Part shown: positions 39,491 to 49,294 of the stretch, one piece after another
Position numbering within the stretch: the first letter of the stretch is position 1
Layout of the letters: each line of letters starts with the position of its first letter
NCBI GenBank assembly: GCA_017856985.1
Contig: JAFMEA010000001.1
Span: 62,001-126,000 of the forward strand
Direction: 5' to 3'
DNA: 64,000 nucleotides
Origin: Planktomarina sp.
Lineage (GTDB): Bacteria > Pseudomonadota > Alphaproteobacteria > Rhodobacterales > Rhodobacteraceae
Notes under the pieces: generated by a model
Databases searched by the model: none
What the model was told of the DNA's origin: nothing
Seen by the model: the letters and a program-made list of their open reading frames with translations, nothing else
Position numbers and translations under genes: made by a program

Positions 39491-41545
39491 ATTAAACCTG
39501 TTGTTTCTCACACTACTCTTTTAAGGGATATTTTTGGGTTCAGTTCATTTCGTCCTGGGCAGGAAGATATTGTTAAAGCCGTAACAGAGGGAAAAAATGT
39601 TCTGGCAATCATGCCGACTGGTGGTGGTAAATCGCTTTGTTTTCAGCTGCCTGCCCTTCTACGTGAGGGGGTAACAGTTGTTATTTCTCCACTAATTGCA
39701 CTGATGCGTGACCAAGTTCGGTCACTGCAGGCGGTTGGTGTCAATGCAGGAACTCTCACATCAGGCAATACACAAGAAGAAACGGATTTGGTGTGGGATT
39801 CTTTAGAACGAGGTGATCTCAAGCTTCTCTACATTGCACCAGAACGCCTTGCTGCAGGTTCTGCTCTCGGGATGCTGCGTCGGATTGGTGTTAGCATGAT
39901 TGCCGTAGATGAGGCGCATTGCGTCTCACAGTGGGGGCATGACTTTCGACCAGACTATTTGAGGATCGGGGAGTTGCGTCAGTCTTTGGGTGTGCCAATT
40001 GCCGCGTTCACGGCAACTGCAGACGATGAAACAAAGGCTGAGATAGTTGAAAAATTATTCGGTGGTGTCGCACCAGCTAGCTTTCTGCACGGTTTCGATC
40101 GACCCAACCTACATTTGGCTTTTGCTGCAAAAGACCAACCTCGGAAACAAATATTAAATTTTGCTCAGGCACGTCAAGGGCAACCTGGTATTGTTTACTG
40201 TGGGACACGAGCAAAAACTGAGACTTTGGCTCAAGCATTACGTGATGCTGACCACATAGCCTGTCACTATCATGGTGGTATGGATGCTGAAGATCGGCGT
40301 ATCGTCGAGACCCGATTTCAGCGTGAAGATGGCTTGATAGTTGTTGCTACAATTGCATTTGGAATGGGAGTTGATAAGCCTGATATACGATGGGTTGCTC
40401 ACGCTGATTTGCCGAAATCAATTGAGGCATATTACCAAGAAATTGGAAGAAGTGGACGCGATGGAGCGCCGGCTGAAACATTGACGCTGTTTGGGGCTGA
40501 TGATATCCGCCTTCGTCGTTCCCAGATTGATGAGGGCTTAGCACCGACAGATAGAAAGAGAGCAGACCATGCACGACTGAATGCCCTGCTTGGTTTAGCT
40601 GAAGCACTAACATGCCGCCGGGCAATCTTACTTAAGTACTTTGGTGAGACAGGTGTGCCTTGTAACAACTGTGATCTTTGTGACAGCCCACCCGAGCTAT
40701 TTGATGGAACTGAGCCAGTGCGCATGGCTTTGTCAGCTATTTTGCGCACAGGTGAGTGGTTTGGTATGGGTCACCTGATAGATATCTTGCTTGGTAATAA
40801 GACAGATAAGGTACTGCAAAGAGCACATGATGAGTTGCCTACTTTTGGTGTGGGTAAGGGGACTAGCAAGGCAGAGTGGCAGGCAATATTTCGACAGATG
40901 ATGGGTTACGATTTAATTCGTCCTGACCCAGAGCGGCATGGTGGGCTACGCTTTACTGAAAATGCAAGGCCGTTACTTAAGGGTACGGCGGAAATACTGC
41001 TCCGCAAGGATAGCATATTAGCTGCTAATGATCGCCGGCCGGCAGTGAAGTTGTTGGTCTCGGATGAGGACGCCCCACTTTTGTCAGCACTAAAGGCCAA
41101 AAGGCGTGCCTTAGCCGAGCAACAAAAGGTACCAGCATATATCGTATTCAACGACAAAACCCTTATTGAGATGGCTGAACGTCGTCCAAAAGACTTAGAT
41201 GAGATGGCTTCAGTTGGTGGGGTTGGAGCAAAAAAATTAGAACGTTATGGACAAGCTTTTTTGTCTGTCGTTACTGGCGAAGAAGGTAGAGTACATCCAA
41301 CTCGCCGCAAAATGGCTGGATTGCCAGAGGCTGAAGTATTTGATCAGCTGCTAACTGCTCAACAGGGCTTGGAGGGTGGTGGTGCTGGAAGTAATAAACT
41401 TCTTTCTTGTTCTCGAACAACATTAAAAAATATAGCAAAATTACGGCCCCAAAGCCTTGATAAATTGGGGCAAGTTCCGGGTATGAACAACGCTCGAACT
41501 GAGCGTTTTGGCGAGGCATTTATAGAGATCTTGCAGTCGCTGTAA
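39491..41545 (+). CDS. recQ: ATP-dependent DNA helicase RecQ
   Basis: 3'-5' helicase for recombination and replication-fork repair. Homology begins before the first ATG: from 39491 the frame reads KPVVSHTTLL, then FGFSSFRPGQEDIV, a core RecQ segment. There is no ATG, GTG or TTG between the yggT stop (39487) and ATG 39611, so an ATT at 39491 is the likely start, giving about 684 aa. Domains: Walker A PTGGGKS, VDEAHCVSQWGHDFRPDY, motif VI region with YYQEIGRSGRDG, zinc-binding cysteines in VPCNNCDLC, an HRDC domain near residue 570 and a second HRDC-like segment at the end. The ATT start is uncertain; ATG 39611 would delete motif 0 and is implausible. Confidence 0.88.
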   Translation: MKPVVSHTTLLRDIFGFSSFRPGQEDIVKAVTEGKNVLAIMPTGGGKSLCFQLPALLREGVTVVISPLIALMRDQVRSLQAVGVNAGTLTSGNTQEETDLVWDSLERGDLKLLYIAPERLAAGSALGMLRRIGVSMIAVDEAHCVSQWGHDFRPDYLRIGELRQSLGVPIAAFTATADDETKAEIVEKLFGGVAPASFLHGFDRPNLHLAFAAKDQPRKQILNFAQARQGQPGIVYCGTRAKTETLAQALRDADHIACHYHGGMDAEDRRIVETRFQREDGLIVVATIAFGMGVDKPDIRWVAHADLPKSIEAYYQEIGRSGRDGAPAETLTLFGADDIRLRRSQIDEGLAPTDRKRADHARLNALLGLAEALTCRRAILLKYFGETGVPCNNCDLCDSPPELFDGTEPVRMALSAILRTGEWFGMGHLIDILLGNKTDKVLQRAHDELPTFGVGKGTSKAEWQAIFRQMMGYDLIRPDPERHGGLRFTENARPLLKGTAEILLRKDSILAANDRRPAVKLLVSDEDAPLLSALKAKRRALAEQQKVPAYIVFNDKTLIEMAERRPKDLDEMASVGGVGAKKLERYGQAFLSVVTGEEGRVHPTRRKMAGLPEAEVFDQLLTAQQGLEGGGAGSNKLLSCSRTTLKNIAKLRPQSLDKLGQVPGMNNARTERFGEAFIEILQSL

Positions 41546-41581
41546 TGTACGCTAAATTAAAACTGATAGGGAGAATGGAAG

Positions 41582-42346
41582 ATGTTAGTATGTATTTCGC
41601 CAGCTAAAAAGCTAGACTGGAAACCGGTAGTACGAGCCGACCTTACTCAACCAGATTTTCAACAGGATGCATTAGGTCTTGTTGAGGTTGCCCGCCAACT
41701 GTCAGTTGAAGATTTACAAAAACTAATGTCAATCAGCCCAAATTTAGCACGCCTAAACTGGGACCGTTTTCGCGCATATGCTGCCTCTCCAAATGTTGAT
41801 ACTCGTCGACCGGCAGTATTAGCGTTTGCTGGCGATACGTACCAAGGCCTAGAGGCATCAAGTCTGAGCGATGATGATATGCGCTGGGCGCAAGATCACT
41901 TGCGAATACTCTCAGGCCTTTACGGTATTTTGCGACCGCTTGATGAAATTCAAGCTTACCGGCTTGAAATGGGTAGCCGACTTAAAACAAAAAGAGGTGG
42001 GTCACTTTATGCGTATTGGGGTGAGTCAATCGCAAACTCTTTGAACACACAGGCAGTGAAGACGGGATCAAAAGTTTTAATTAACTGTGCTAGTCAAGAA
42101 TATTTTGGATCAGTCGACTTGAATGCGTTATCCCTAGAGGTGGTCACTCCACAGTTTTTGGAATTTAAGGATGGTAAGGAAAAGATGATCAGCTTTCATG
42201 CAAAGAAGGCCCGAGGCGCCATGGCTCGGTTTGTTATGCAAAACAGACTGTCGGATGCAGCGCAAGTTTCGGAATTTGATTTGGGTGGATATGTTTATCA
42301 ACCTAGCCAATCTACCACTGCAAAACCAGTTTTCTTACGGGGTTAA
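41582..42346 (+). CDS. yaaA: Peroxide stress protein YaaA (DUF328/UPF0246)
   Basis: A 254-aa protein of the YaaA family, which lowers free iron and limits Fenton damage during hydrogen peroxide stress in E. coli. Family features are ISPAKKLDW at the start, VLAFAGDTYQGLEA and LRILSGLYGILRPLDEIQAYRLEMG in the middle, LINCASQEYF and ISFHAKKARGAMARF near the end. GGGAG lies shortly upstream of the ATG. It follows recQ by 36 bp, probably in the same transcript, and is convergent with idi (4-nt overlap of the ends). Confidence 0.93.
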   Translation: MLVCISPAKKLDWKPVVRADLTQPDFQQDALGLVEVARQLSVEDLQKLMSISPNLARLNWDRFRAYAASPNVDTRRPAVLAFAGDTYQGLEASSLSDDDMRWAQDHLRILSGLYGILRPLDEIQAYRLEMGSRLKTKRGGSLYAYWGESIANSLNTQAVKTGSKVLINCASQEYFGSVDLNALSLEVVTPQFLEFKDGKEKMISFHAKKARGAMARFVMQNRLSDAAQVSEFDLGGYVYQPSQSTTAKPVFLRG

Positions 42347-42867
42347 CTCGCGTAATTGGAAAATATTTTTTCTGCATGCTGTTCTAAATATATTTTAAGC
42401 CAAGGGGTGAATTTCTCTGGTTTACTTTTGATTTTTTTATGTAAGTCTTCCAAAGTTTCCCAGCGATAGTCCATCACTTCATCTGCGTTAGGACGTACAA
42501 CACATTTGTTGGCCCGCACTACAAAAATTTCTACAACCTCATTCTCCACCATTTTGTTGCCAACATCAGCAGAATATTCAACAGTATCTTGATAGACTGG
42601 AGTTTGGCCAACTATTCCAAGCTCCTCGTTTAATCTTCGAGTGGCACATTCTAACCCTACTTCATCCCACTCTGGATGAGTACAGCAAGCATTGGCCCAA
42701 AGGCCGGGAGTGTGATATTTGCTTAAAGCCCGACGTTGCAAAAGGGTCTTAGATCCTTGCATCACGAAAACCGATACAGCTTTATGGCGCAGCCCTTGAA
42801 GATGGGCTTTCATTTTTTCTACAGGCTTTAACTCACCATTTATCCAAGTGGGAATTAGTATTTCCAT
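42343..42867 (-). CDS. idi: Isopentenyl-diphosphate delta-isomerase, type I
   Basis: Interconverts IPP and DMAPP; 174 aa, Nudix fold. It has the catalytic Cys segment LWANACCTHPEWDE and the Nudix-like CATRRLNEELGI, followed by a conserved Glu region ENEVVEIFVV. Type I Idi is not universal in alphaproteobacteria, being commonest in those making carotenoids or bacteriochlorophyll, so a pigment or retinal pathway elsewhere in the genome is plausible. Convergent with yaaA. Upstream is a 400-bp non-coding stretch shared with hemA. Confidence 0.92.
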   Translation of the reverse strand: MEILIPTWINGELKPVEKMKAHLQGLRHKAVSVFVMQGSKTLLQRRALSKYHTPGLWANACCTHPEWDEVGLECATRRLNEELGIVGQTPVYQDTVEYSADVGNKMVENEVVEIFVVRANKCVVRPNADEVMDYRWETLEDLHKKIKSKPEKFTPWLKIYLEQHAEKIFSNYAS

Positions 42868-43268
42868 AAATTTTTCGTCTCTATCATAGATAATTGATAA
42901 CTGTAAAATGAAGTAAGGAAAAGCGATTGATATTTCTATTTGGATCGTTTGCGTAGTAAATGCTACTAAAGAAAGGTACCTGCTTTAGTAGTTGTTAATA
43001 AATAATTTTATCCAATATTTGTTGATTTTCATTATATAATTTCTTTGCTACTTACGGTCACAACGCCTTTTGAAGAATGAGCTAAGCTTTATGATAACCG
43101 TAGTGAGAGCCAAAAAGAGGTGATGATAACTTTCTTAAACTCGTTATATATGGTTAAAATGCCGCAGAAATTATTCTCAAATTTAGTAAAAAAGCTATGG
43201 AACTTTGTGTCATTTGTCTTATTTGTCTGGCACGTTATAAAGTATAATATGAAGCGGGAAAAGTTTAG
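42868..43268. other. Non-coding region between idi and hemA
   Basis: A 400-bp AT-rich stretch that must carry the divergent promoters of idi and hemA. It holds a perfect inverted repeat, CTACTAAAG (42963-42971) and CTTTAGTAG (42983-42991), possibly an operator or hairpin. TATAAT at 43243-43248 lies 21 nt before the hemA start and could be a -10 element, though no matching -35 is clear. A 63-codon ORF at 43120 overlaps the hemA start out of frame and has an unfavourable ribosome-binding site, so I do not call it. Confidence 0.5.
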
Positions 43269-44480
43269 ATGTCATTCGACAGTTTCTTTAAAAACCAAAT
43301 TGAGCGTTTAAAGTCGGAAGGAAATTACCGATACTTTGCTGATTTAGAAAGACAGGTAGATAAATTTCCTCTCGCCACCAACCACTTTGAAGGCGGGAAG
43401 CGTGAAGTAAAAGTTTGGTGTTCCAACGACTACTTAGGTATGGGTCAACATCCGAAAGTTATTGCTGCTATGCAAGAGGCTGTAGGTCGCTGTGGAGCCG
43501 GCGCAGGCGGGACCCGTAATATTAGTGGTACCAACCACGATCACCTTCTTCTTGAGAGTGAGATAGCTGACCTTCATGGCAAAGAAGCTGCGTTATTATT
43601 TACGTCCGGCTATGTTTCCAACTGGACTACATTAGCTACGCTTGGTTCAAAAATACCAGACGTGGTTATCCTGTCTGATGCGAACAACCACGCTTCGATG
43701 ATAGAAGGAATTAGGCAATCAAGAGCTGACAAGGTGATTTGGAAGCATAACGATTTTTTAGATTTAGACCGTAAATTAGCAGCTTGTGGTGACCGTCCCA
43801 AGATTGTGGCTTTTGAAAGTATATATTCCATGGATGGTGATATCGCTCCAATTGCTGAAATCTTAGAGGTATGCGAAAAGTATGGGGCCTTAACCTATTT
43901 GGATGAGGTTCACGCTGTTGGAATGTATGGTCAGCGGGGTGGCGGTATAAGCGAAAGAGAAGGCTTAGCGCATAGGATTGATATTATAGAGGGTACATTG
44001 GGTAAGGCGGTCGGCTGTGTTGGTGGGTATATCACAGGTTCTGAAGAAATTTGTGATTTTATTAGGTCTTTTGGCTCTGGTTTTATTTTTACGACCGCTT
44101 TGCCACCGTCAATAGCTGTAGCCGCTCGAACTTCGATATCACATCTTAAAGTTAGTAATTCGGAGCGATTGGGCCAGAGAGCCCAGGTAGCGAGGCTTAG
44201 GGCGGGCCTAGATCGAGCTGGTATTCCACATATGCATAATGACAGTCATATTGTGCCAGTAATGATAAAAGATCCGGTCAAAACAAAAATGCTAGCAGAT
44301 TACTTGATGGATCAGTTTGGAATTTACGTACAACCAATCAACTACCCAACCGTCCCTAAGGGTACTGAGCGCTTGCGATTCACACCCTCTCCATTGCACA
44401 CAAATTCTGATGTTGATTACTTGATTTCTGCAATGTCGAACCTTTGGGGCCAATGTGCTCTTTCACGGGCTGTAGCTTAA
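43269..44480 (+). CDS. hemA: 5-aminolevulinate synthase
   Basis: PLP enzyme that condenses glycine and succinyl-CoA to 5-aminolevulinate (C4 or Shemin pathway), the entry to haem in alphaproteobacteria. The 403-aa protein has [28 protein letters not shown], the PLP Asp in [12 protein letters not shown], and the Schiff-base Lys246 in EGTLGKAVG. Length matches Rhodobacter HemA. ATG 43269 gives the canonical [11 protein letters not shown] start. It sets the pathway completed by hemH at the left end of the window and supplies haem to the cytochromes at 44.6 and 57.9-60.6 kb. Confidence 0.96.
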   Translation: MSFDSFFKNQIERLKSEGNYRYFADLERQVDKFPLATNHFEGGKREVKVWCSNDYLGMGQHPKVIAAMQEAVGRCGAGAGGTRNISGTNHDHLLLESEIADLHGKEAALLFTSGYVSNWTTLATLGSKIPDVVILSDANNHASMIEGIRQSRADKVIWKHNDFLDLDRKLAACGDRPKIVAFESIYSMDGDIAPIAEILEVCEKYGALTYLDEVHAVGMYGQRGGGISEREGLAHRIDIIEGTLGKAVGCVGGYITGSEEICDFIRSFGSGFIFTTALPPSIAVAARTSISHLKVSNSERLGQRAQVARLRAGLDRAGIPHMHNDSHIVPVMIKDPVKTKMLADYLMDQFGIYVQPINYPTVPKGTERLRFTPSPLHTNSDVDYLISAMSNLWGQCALSRAVA

Positions 44481-44562
44481 ATTATTCAGAGTTTTTTTCT
44501 GTAAGTTATGGCTTGGAAGCAGGGCTGAGCTTGATACAGTAAATTTGTAATGGAAGGCTGTG

Positions 44563-45009
44563 ATGAGATCTATTTTATCTGCTCTAGTGGCCTTTTTGAT
44601 CTCTACATCTGTACAGTCTGAAGGTGTAACGTCAAATGATGACTCAGCTTTGGGTGGTTTAGCTTTTAAAAAACAATGTGTTGCGTGCCATGTCGTTGTA
44701 GATAGCTCTGGCAAAAAGCTTGCTGGCCGCAATGGAAGATCAGGTCCCAACTTGCACAACGTAGCTGGTGCAGTTGCTGGTAAGGTTAATGGTTACCGTT
44801 ATGGTAAATCGATTGTTGTTGCGGGAGCTAAGAACGGTTTGCTTTGGAATGAAGAAAATTTTGTAGCCTATGTTCAAGACCCAAAGGGTTTTTTACGGTT
44901 GTTCCTAGGTGACAAAAAAGCCCGTGCAAAAATGACCTACAAAGTACGTAAGGAAAGGGATGCGATTTATATATATGCATATTTGTTGAGTTTGTCTGAC
45001 AATCAATAA
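44563..45009 (+). CDS. cycA: Cytochrome c2 (class I soluble cytochrome c)
   Basis: Periplasmic electron carrier between the bc1 complex and terminal oxidases or reaction centres. The 148-aa protein has a signal peptide (MRSILSALVAFLISTSVQS), haem motif C39-V-A-C42-H43, RSGPNLHNVAGAVAGK, and an axial Met124 in KARAKMTYKV. The pattern, with an insertion before GPNLHN and KDPKGFL-like segment, matches Rhodobacter cytochrome c2. ATG 44563 with GGAAGG upstream. The likely partner is the bc1 complex at 57.9-60.6 kb. Adjacent hemA supplies haem. Confidence 0.87.
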   Translation: MRSILSALVAFLISTSVQSEGVTSNDDSALGGLAFKKQCVACHVVVDSSGKKLAGRNGRSGPNLHNVAGAVAGKVNGYRYGKSIVVAGAKNGLLWNEENFVAYVQDPKGFLRLFLGDKKARAKMTYKVRKERDAIYIYAYLLSLSDNQ

Positions 45010-45038
45010 GTTTAATTTTAAACGAATCTTTTTTGTTT

Positions 45039-46214
45039 TTAAATTCGCTCGATTGCAACTGCAATACCCTGTCCACCGCCAATGCACATTGTGGCAAGGC
45101 CTTTCTTGCCAGCGCTGCGTTCTAGCTCTGCCATTAGCTTAATCATAATGATTGTACCAGTGGCCCCCACTGGGTGACCTAAAGCAATTGCACCCCCATT
45201 TGGATTGACCCGTTTGGGGTCGAGTCCAAGTTCTCGGTTTACCGCAATTGCCTGTGCAGCAAAAGCTTCATTACTTTCGATTACATCAAAATCAGCAATT
45301 GATAAGCCAATTTTAGACAGCAGGTTTTTTACTGCAGGTACGGGCCCAATTCCCATCACTGATGGGCGCACTCCCGCATGTCCATAGCCCAGAATGCGAA
45401 ATTTTGGTTTGAGTCCAGCATGATCTGCAGCGGTGGAGCTTGCTAATACAATTGCGGCTGCGCCATCATTTATACCTGATGCATTTCCAGCAGTAACAGT
45501 TCCATCTTTTTGGAATACAGTTCGAAGTCCTGCCAAAACTTCTGGGGTTGTTGTTTTTGGATGTTCGTCAACTTTAAAATGTATAATGTCGCGTTTGACT
45601 TTAATCTCTACTGGTATGATTTGTTCTGCGAAACGACCATCTGTAATCGCTTTTGCTGCGCGGCTTTGGCTTTCAAGTGCGAATGCATCTTGGTCTGCCC
45701 GGGTTACCGTATGTTCTTGTGCCACATTCTCAGCGGTGACCCCCATATGGCCTGTACCAAAGGGACAATGCAGCGCTCCTAGCATCATATCCAGTGTTGT
45801 GACATCACCCATCTTTTGGCCCCATCTTTGAGACTGCATGATGTAAGGGGACTGGCTCATATTTTCAGCTCCCCCTGCAAGGCCAAAGTCTGCATCCCCC
45901 AGCATTAGTGACTGTGCCACTGATATAACTGCCTGTAATCCAGAACCGCAAAGGCGGTTTACATTCATTGCAGGTGTACTTTCTGAAATACCTGCTTGTA
46001 AGGCCGCAACCCGTGATAGGTACATGTCTCGGGGTTCGGTGTTTATAACATGTCCAAAAGCTACATGGCCAATTTGTCCACTTTCGACCTCTGCTCGTGC
46101 AAGGGCAGCTTTTGCTACCGTAGCGCCAAGATCTATAGGCGTTACTCCTGCCAAGCTGCCACCAAATGTACCAATAGCAGTCCGCACACCACCAAGGATT
46201 ACGACATCTCTCAT
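45039..46214 (-). CDS. 3-ketothiolase / acetyl-CoA acyltransferase (BktB-like)
   Basis: Thiolase that condenses or cleaves acyl-CoAs; 391 aa. The nucleophilic Cys89 lies in VNRLCGSGLQAV, His347 in ALGHPVGATG and Cys377 in MCIGGGQGIA, all present. The N-terminus MRDVVILGGVRTAIGTFGGSLAG and INTEPRDMYLSRVAAL resemble BktB of Ralstonia. ATG 46214 with GGAGA upstream is preferred over the longer reading from 46247. A polyhydroxyalkanoate or beta-oxidation role cannot be separated by sequence. Convergent with the cytochrome gene. Confidence 0.88.
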   Translation of the reverse strand: MRDVVILGGVRTAIGTFGGSLAGVTPIDLGATVAKAALARAEVESGQIGHVAFGHVINTEPRDMYLSRVAALQAGISESTPAMNVNRLCGSGLQAVISVAQSLMLGDADFGLAGGAENMSQSPYIMQSQRWGQKMGDVTTLDMMLGALHCPFGTGHMGVTAENVAQEHTVTRADQDAFALESQSRAAKAITDGRFAEQIIPVEIKVKRDIIHFKVDEHPKTTTPEVLAGLRTVFQKDGTVTAGNASGINDGAAAIVLASSTAADHAGLKPKFRILGYGHAGVRPSVMGIGPVPAVKNLLSKIGLSIADFDVIESNEAFAAQAIAVNRELGLDPKRVNPNGGAIALGHPVGATGTIIMIKLMAELERSAGKKGLATMCIGGGQGIAVAIERI

Positions 46215-46346
46215 AGGGTTCTCCGTTTTTTTTACCATATGTGGCACTTCAATGGAGGAAAAGCTAAACCTAACGACACTTGAATTGCAAGTTGGAACAA
46301 AACATGAACAAACTATTATCTAGAATCACTTACACAGTAAATTTTC

Positions 46347-49289
46347 ATGTTTAACCCTGATATTATTAACACACATAAATTAAAACTTCCCTGGGCGGAA
46401 CTCCAAGCTTGTTCAAATTTTTCTTTCCTTAAAGGTGGTTCACATCCTGAAGAATATATGGACCGTGCAGCATTTCTGGGTCTAGAAGCAGTAGCGATTG
46501 CTGATGAAAATTCTGTGGCTGGGATTGTAAGAGCACATACGCGAGCACGCGAAATTAGACGTTTGGTGGCAGAGCGGCAATCATTTGACAGCGCTAAAGG
46601 TTTGGTTGGACCACCATCCCTACCTCAGTTTAAACGTAGTCCCTCCGCTAATATTTATAATATGCCGCGTCTTCTTCCCGCCTCTAAGATTGTATTGTGC
46701 AATGGATTCACGGCTACACTATTGCCAAAAGAACGAGAGGGTTGGAGGCAACTGTGTCGCCTAATTTCATGTGGGCGTTTGAGGTCAAAAAAAGGTAACT
46801 GCCATATTGAATTTGAAGATTTACTTGAGTTTGGTGGGAATCAAATTATTTTACTGCATCCTCCAAACATTTTTCAAAATAGTAATGTTAAAGCCCAATG
46901 GTTGTCACAAGTCCGCAGATTATCTCAGTGCTTTCCCCAAGATGTAATGCTTCTTCTAGCACCTAAATATAACGGTCAAGATACAATATATTTCAAAAAT
47001 TTGATGCAAGCTTCAATAGAATTATCCCTACCTTTAGTAGCTTCTGCAGCACCCATTATGCATCATGGTTCACGTCGTCGACTTACTGATGTGTTAATAG
47101 CAATACGTTTGGGAGTGCGGGTAGATAATTTGGGACGTGCTGCACTAATTAACTCTGAACAACGACTGCGATCTGCCACAGAAGCTGCGAGGTTATTTAA
47201 GGCCTATCCAGATGCCTTGGAGCAAACGGCACTCTTGTTGAAACGTTTAGAGTTTTCTCTGGATACACTTCGCTATGAGTACCCATCAGAATTGAATGAG
47301 AATGAAACGCCTACAGATCGGTTGCGGCGGTTGGCTTATGCTGGGTTAGCTTGGCGCTATCCAGCTGGGACAACAGATAAAGTTAAACGGCTTATAGAGC
47401 ATGAACTTCTATTAATCAGAAAGTTAGAATATGAGCCTTACTTTTTAACTGTTTATGATATTGTGACTTTTGCACGATCTCGTGGCATTCTTTGTCAGGG
47501 TCGTGGGTCAGCAGCAAATTCAGTTGTGTGTTATTGCCTAGGTGTAACTTCTGTAAGCCCAGAGGTTGGCACTATGGTGTTTGAGCGGTTTGTTTCAGAG
47601 GCTCGTAATGAACCTCCTGATATTGACGTAGATTTTGAACATGAGCGTCGCGAAGAAGTAATTCAGTATATCTATGAGCGCTATGGGCGTCATCGAGCAG
47701 GGCTATGCGCCACGGTAGTGCACTATCGTGGTAAGCGAGCGATTCGTGAAGTTGGCCGGGCTATGGGATTATCAGAAGATACAATAAGCGCCCTATCATC
47801 TCAGCTCTGGGGCTCCTTTCCAAGCAAAGGTCTGCAAGCTAGTCGAATGGCTGAGATTGGTTTGGATTTTAAAGATCACCACTTACAGAAAACAATGTCT
47901 TTAATCTATGAGGTAATTGGCTTCCCTCGACACCTTTCGCAGCATGTTGGCGGTTTCATTATAACTGATGGCCGATTGGATGAATTAGTACCTATTGAAA
48001 ATGCCACTATGGAAGGTCGCACAGTGATCTGTTGGGATAAAGATGATATTGATAACTTAGGTATTTTGAAAGTTGATATTTTGGCTCTTGGAATGCTGAC
48101 CTGCATTCGTAAGGCCTTTGACCTGATTAGTATGCATCACAGTATGGACTACACGTTGGCTACGCTGCCACCTGAAGACCCAGCTGTTTATGATATGCTT
48201 TGTCGTGCTGATAGCTTGGGGGTTTTTCAGGTAGAAAGTCGGGCACAGATGAATTTTTTACCCCGTATGCGTCCCCGTACCTTTTATGATTTGGTAATTG
48301 AAGTAGCTATTATTCGCCCTGGGCCTATTCAAGGTGACATGGTGCATCCTTATCTTCGCCGCCGAAACGGTGAGGAGGCGATTAGTTTCCCTTCTGATGA
48401 GCTAGGTGCAGTATTGGGAAAAACTTTGGGAGTACCCTTGTTTCAAGAGCAGGCTATGCAAATTGCGATTGTTGGTGCTGGGTTTACCCCAGACCAGGCA
48501 GATCGCCTACGTCGTTCTCTGGCTACATTTAACAAGCATGGCAGTATTAGTGAATTTAAGTCGTCCTTTATGCGTGGTATGCGTCGGAATGGTTATAACG
48601 AAGGTTTTTCTGTACGATGCTTTTCACAAATTGAGGGTTTTGCATCATATGGATTTCCAGAGAGCCATGCTGCAAGCTTTGCTCTATTAGTTTACGCTTC
48701 CAGCTGGTTAAAGTATTATTACCCTGGAATATTTAGCTGTGCTTTACTTAACTCTCAGCCCATGGGTTTTTACGCCCCAGCGCAAATTGTCCGTGATGCA
48801 CGAGAACACGAGGTGCAGGTACGCCCTGTCTGTATTAATGCTAGTTTTTGGGATAATGTTATGGAACCGGATGGAGTGGGTCGATTAGCTATCCGTTTGG
48901 GATTCCGCCAAATTAAGGGTATATCAGAAGATGAAATTTCTTGGTTAACGACTGCTCGGGGAAATGGCTATATTAGTGTTGAATCTGTTTGGAGAAAGGC
49001 GGGCTTGAGTTCAAAGTCCATACAAATTTTGGCTGAAGCTGATGCCTTTCATAGCTTGAATTTGGCTCGACGTGAGGCCCTTTGGGCTGCTAAGGCAATT
49101 ACTGCTGATCAACCCTTGCCACTGTTCTCACAAAATCTGGAGGGGGAAGGTATTTTAGAAGAAAAGGTGTATTTGCATCAGATGACAGAAGGTGAGGAGG
49201 TAGTGGAAGATTATGTATCTATGCAACTGACTTTGAGGTCCCACCCCGTAGCGCTCATCCGGCATCTCTTGACCCCTGAAATGTGCTAA
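46347..49289 (+). CDS. dnaE2: Error-prone DNA polymerase DnaE2 (ImuC), C-terminally short
   Basis: Translesion polymerase of the alpha-type C family, part of the SOS mutasome with ImuA and ImuB. The 980-aa protein starts with the PHP-like domain (WAELQACSNFSFLKGGSHPEE), has the family insert GPPSLPQF, the palm catalytic acids in PPDIDVDFE (Asp425, Asp427) and KVDILALGML, and the fingers ILCQGRGSAANS. It ends at LRHLLTPEMC after YVSMQLTLRSHP, where full-length homologues, about 1050-1100 aa, continue into an OB-fold domain. The OB domain is therefore absent. imuA and imuB, usually directly upstream, are not in the window. Confidence 0.9.
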   Translation: MFNPDIINTHKLKLPWAELQACSNFSFLKGGSHPEEYMDRAAFLGLEAVAIADENSVAGIVRAHTRAREIRRLVAERQSFDSAKGLVGPPSLPQFKRSPSANIYNMPRLLPASKIVLCNGFTATLLPKEREGWRQLCRLISCGRLRSKKGNCHIEFEDLLEFGGNQIILLHPPNIFQNSNVKAQWLSQVRRLSQCFPQDVMLLLAPKYNGQDTIYFKNLMQASIELSLPLVASAAPIMHHGSRRRLTDVLIAIRLGVRVDNLGRAALINSEQRLRSATEAARLFKAYPDALEQTALLLKRLEFSLDTLRYEYPSELNENETPTDRLRRLAYAGLAWRYPAGTTDKVKRLIEHELLLIRKLEYEPYFLTVYDIVTFARSRGILCQGRGSAANSVVCYCLGVTSVSPEVGTMVFERFVSEARNEPPDIDVDFEHERREEVIQYIYERYGRHRAGLCATVVHYRGKRAIREVGRAMGLSEDTISALSSQLWGSFPSKGLQASRMAEIGLDFKDHHLQKTMSLIYEVIGFPRHLSQHVGGFIITDGRLDELVPIENATMEGRTVICWDKDDIDNLGILKVDILALGMLTCIRKAFDLISMHHSMDYTLATLPPEDPAVYDMLCRADSLGVFQVESRAQMNFLPRMRPRTFYDLVIEVAIIRPGPIQGDMVHPYLRRRNGEEAISFPSDELGAVLGKTLGVPLFQEQAMQIAIVGAGFTPDQADRLRRSLATFNKHGSISEFKSSFMRGMRRNGYNEGFSVRCFSQIEGFASYGFPESHAASFALLVYASSWLKYYYPGIFSCALLNSQPMGFYAPAQIVRDAREHEVQVRPVCINASFWDNVMEPDGVGRLAIRLGFRQIKGISEDEISWLTTARGNGYISVESVWRKAGLSSKSIQILAEADAFHSLNLARREALWAAKAITADQPLPLFSQNLEGEGILEEKVYLHQMTEGEEVVEDYVSMQLTLRSHPVALIRHLLTPEMC

Positions 49290-49294
49290 TTTTT

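Noticed and set aside
43120..43311. 63-codon ORF overlapping the hemA start
   Set aside because: The Shine-Dalgarno abuts the start codon, the frame runs out of phase into hemA, and the composition looks like random AT-rich DNA.
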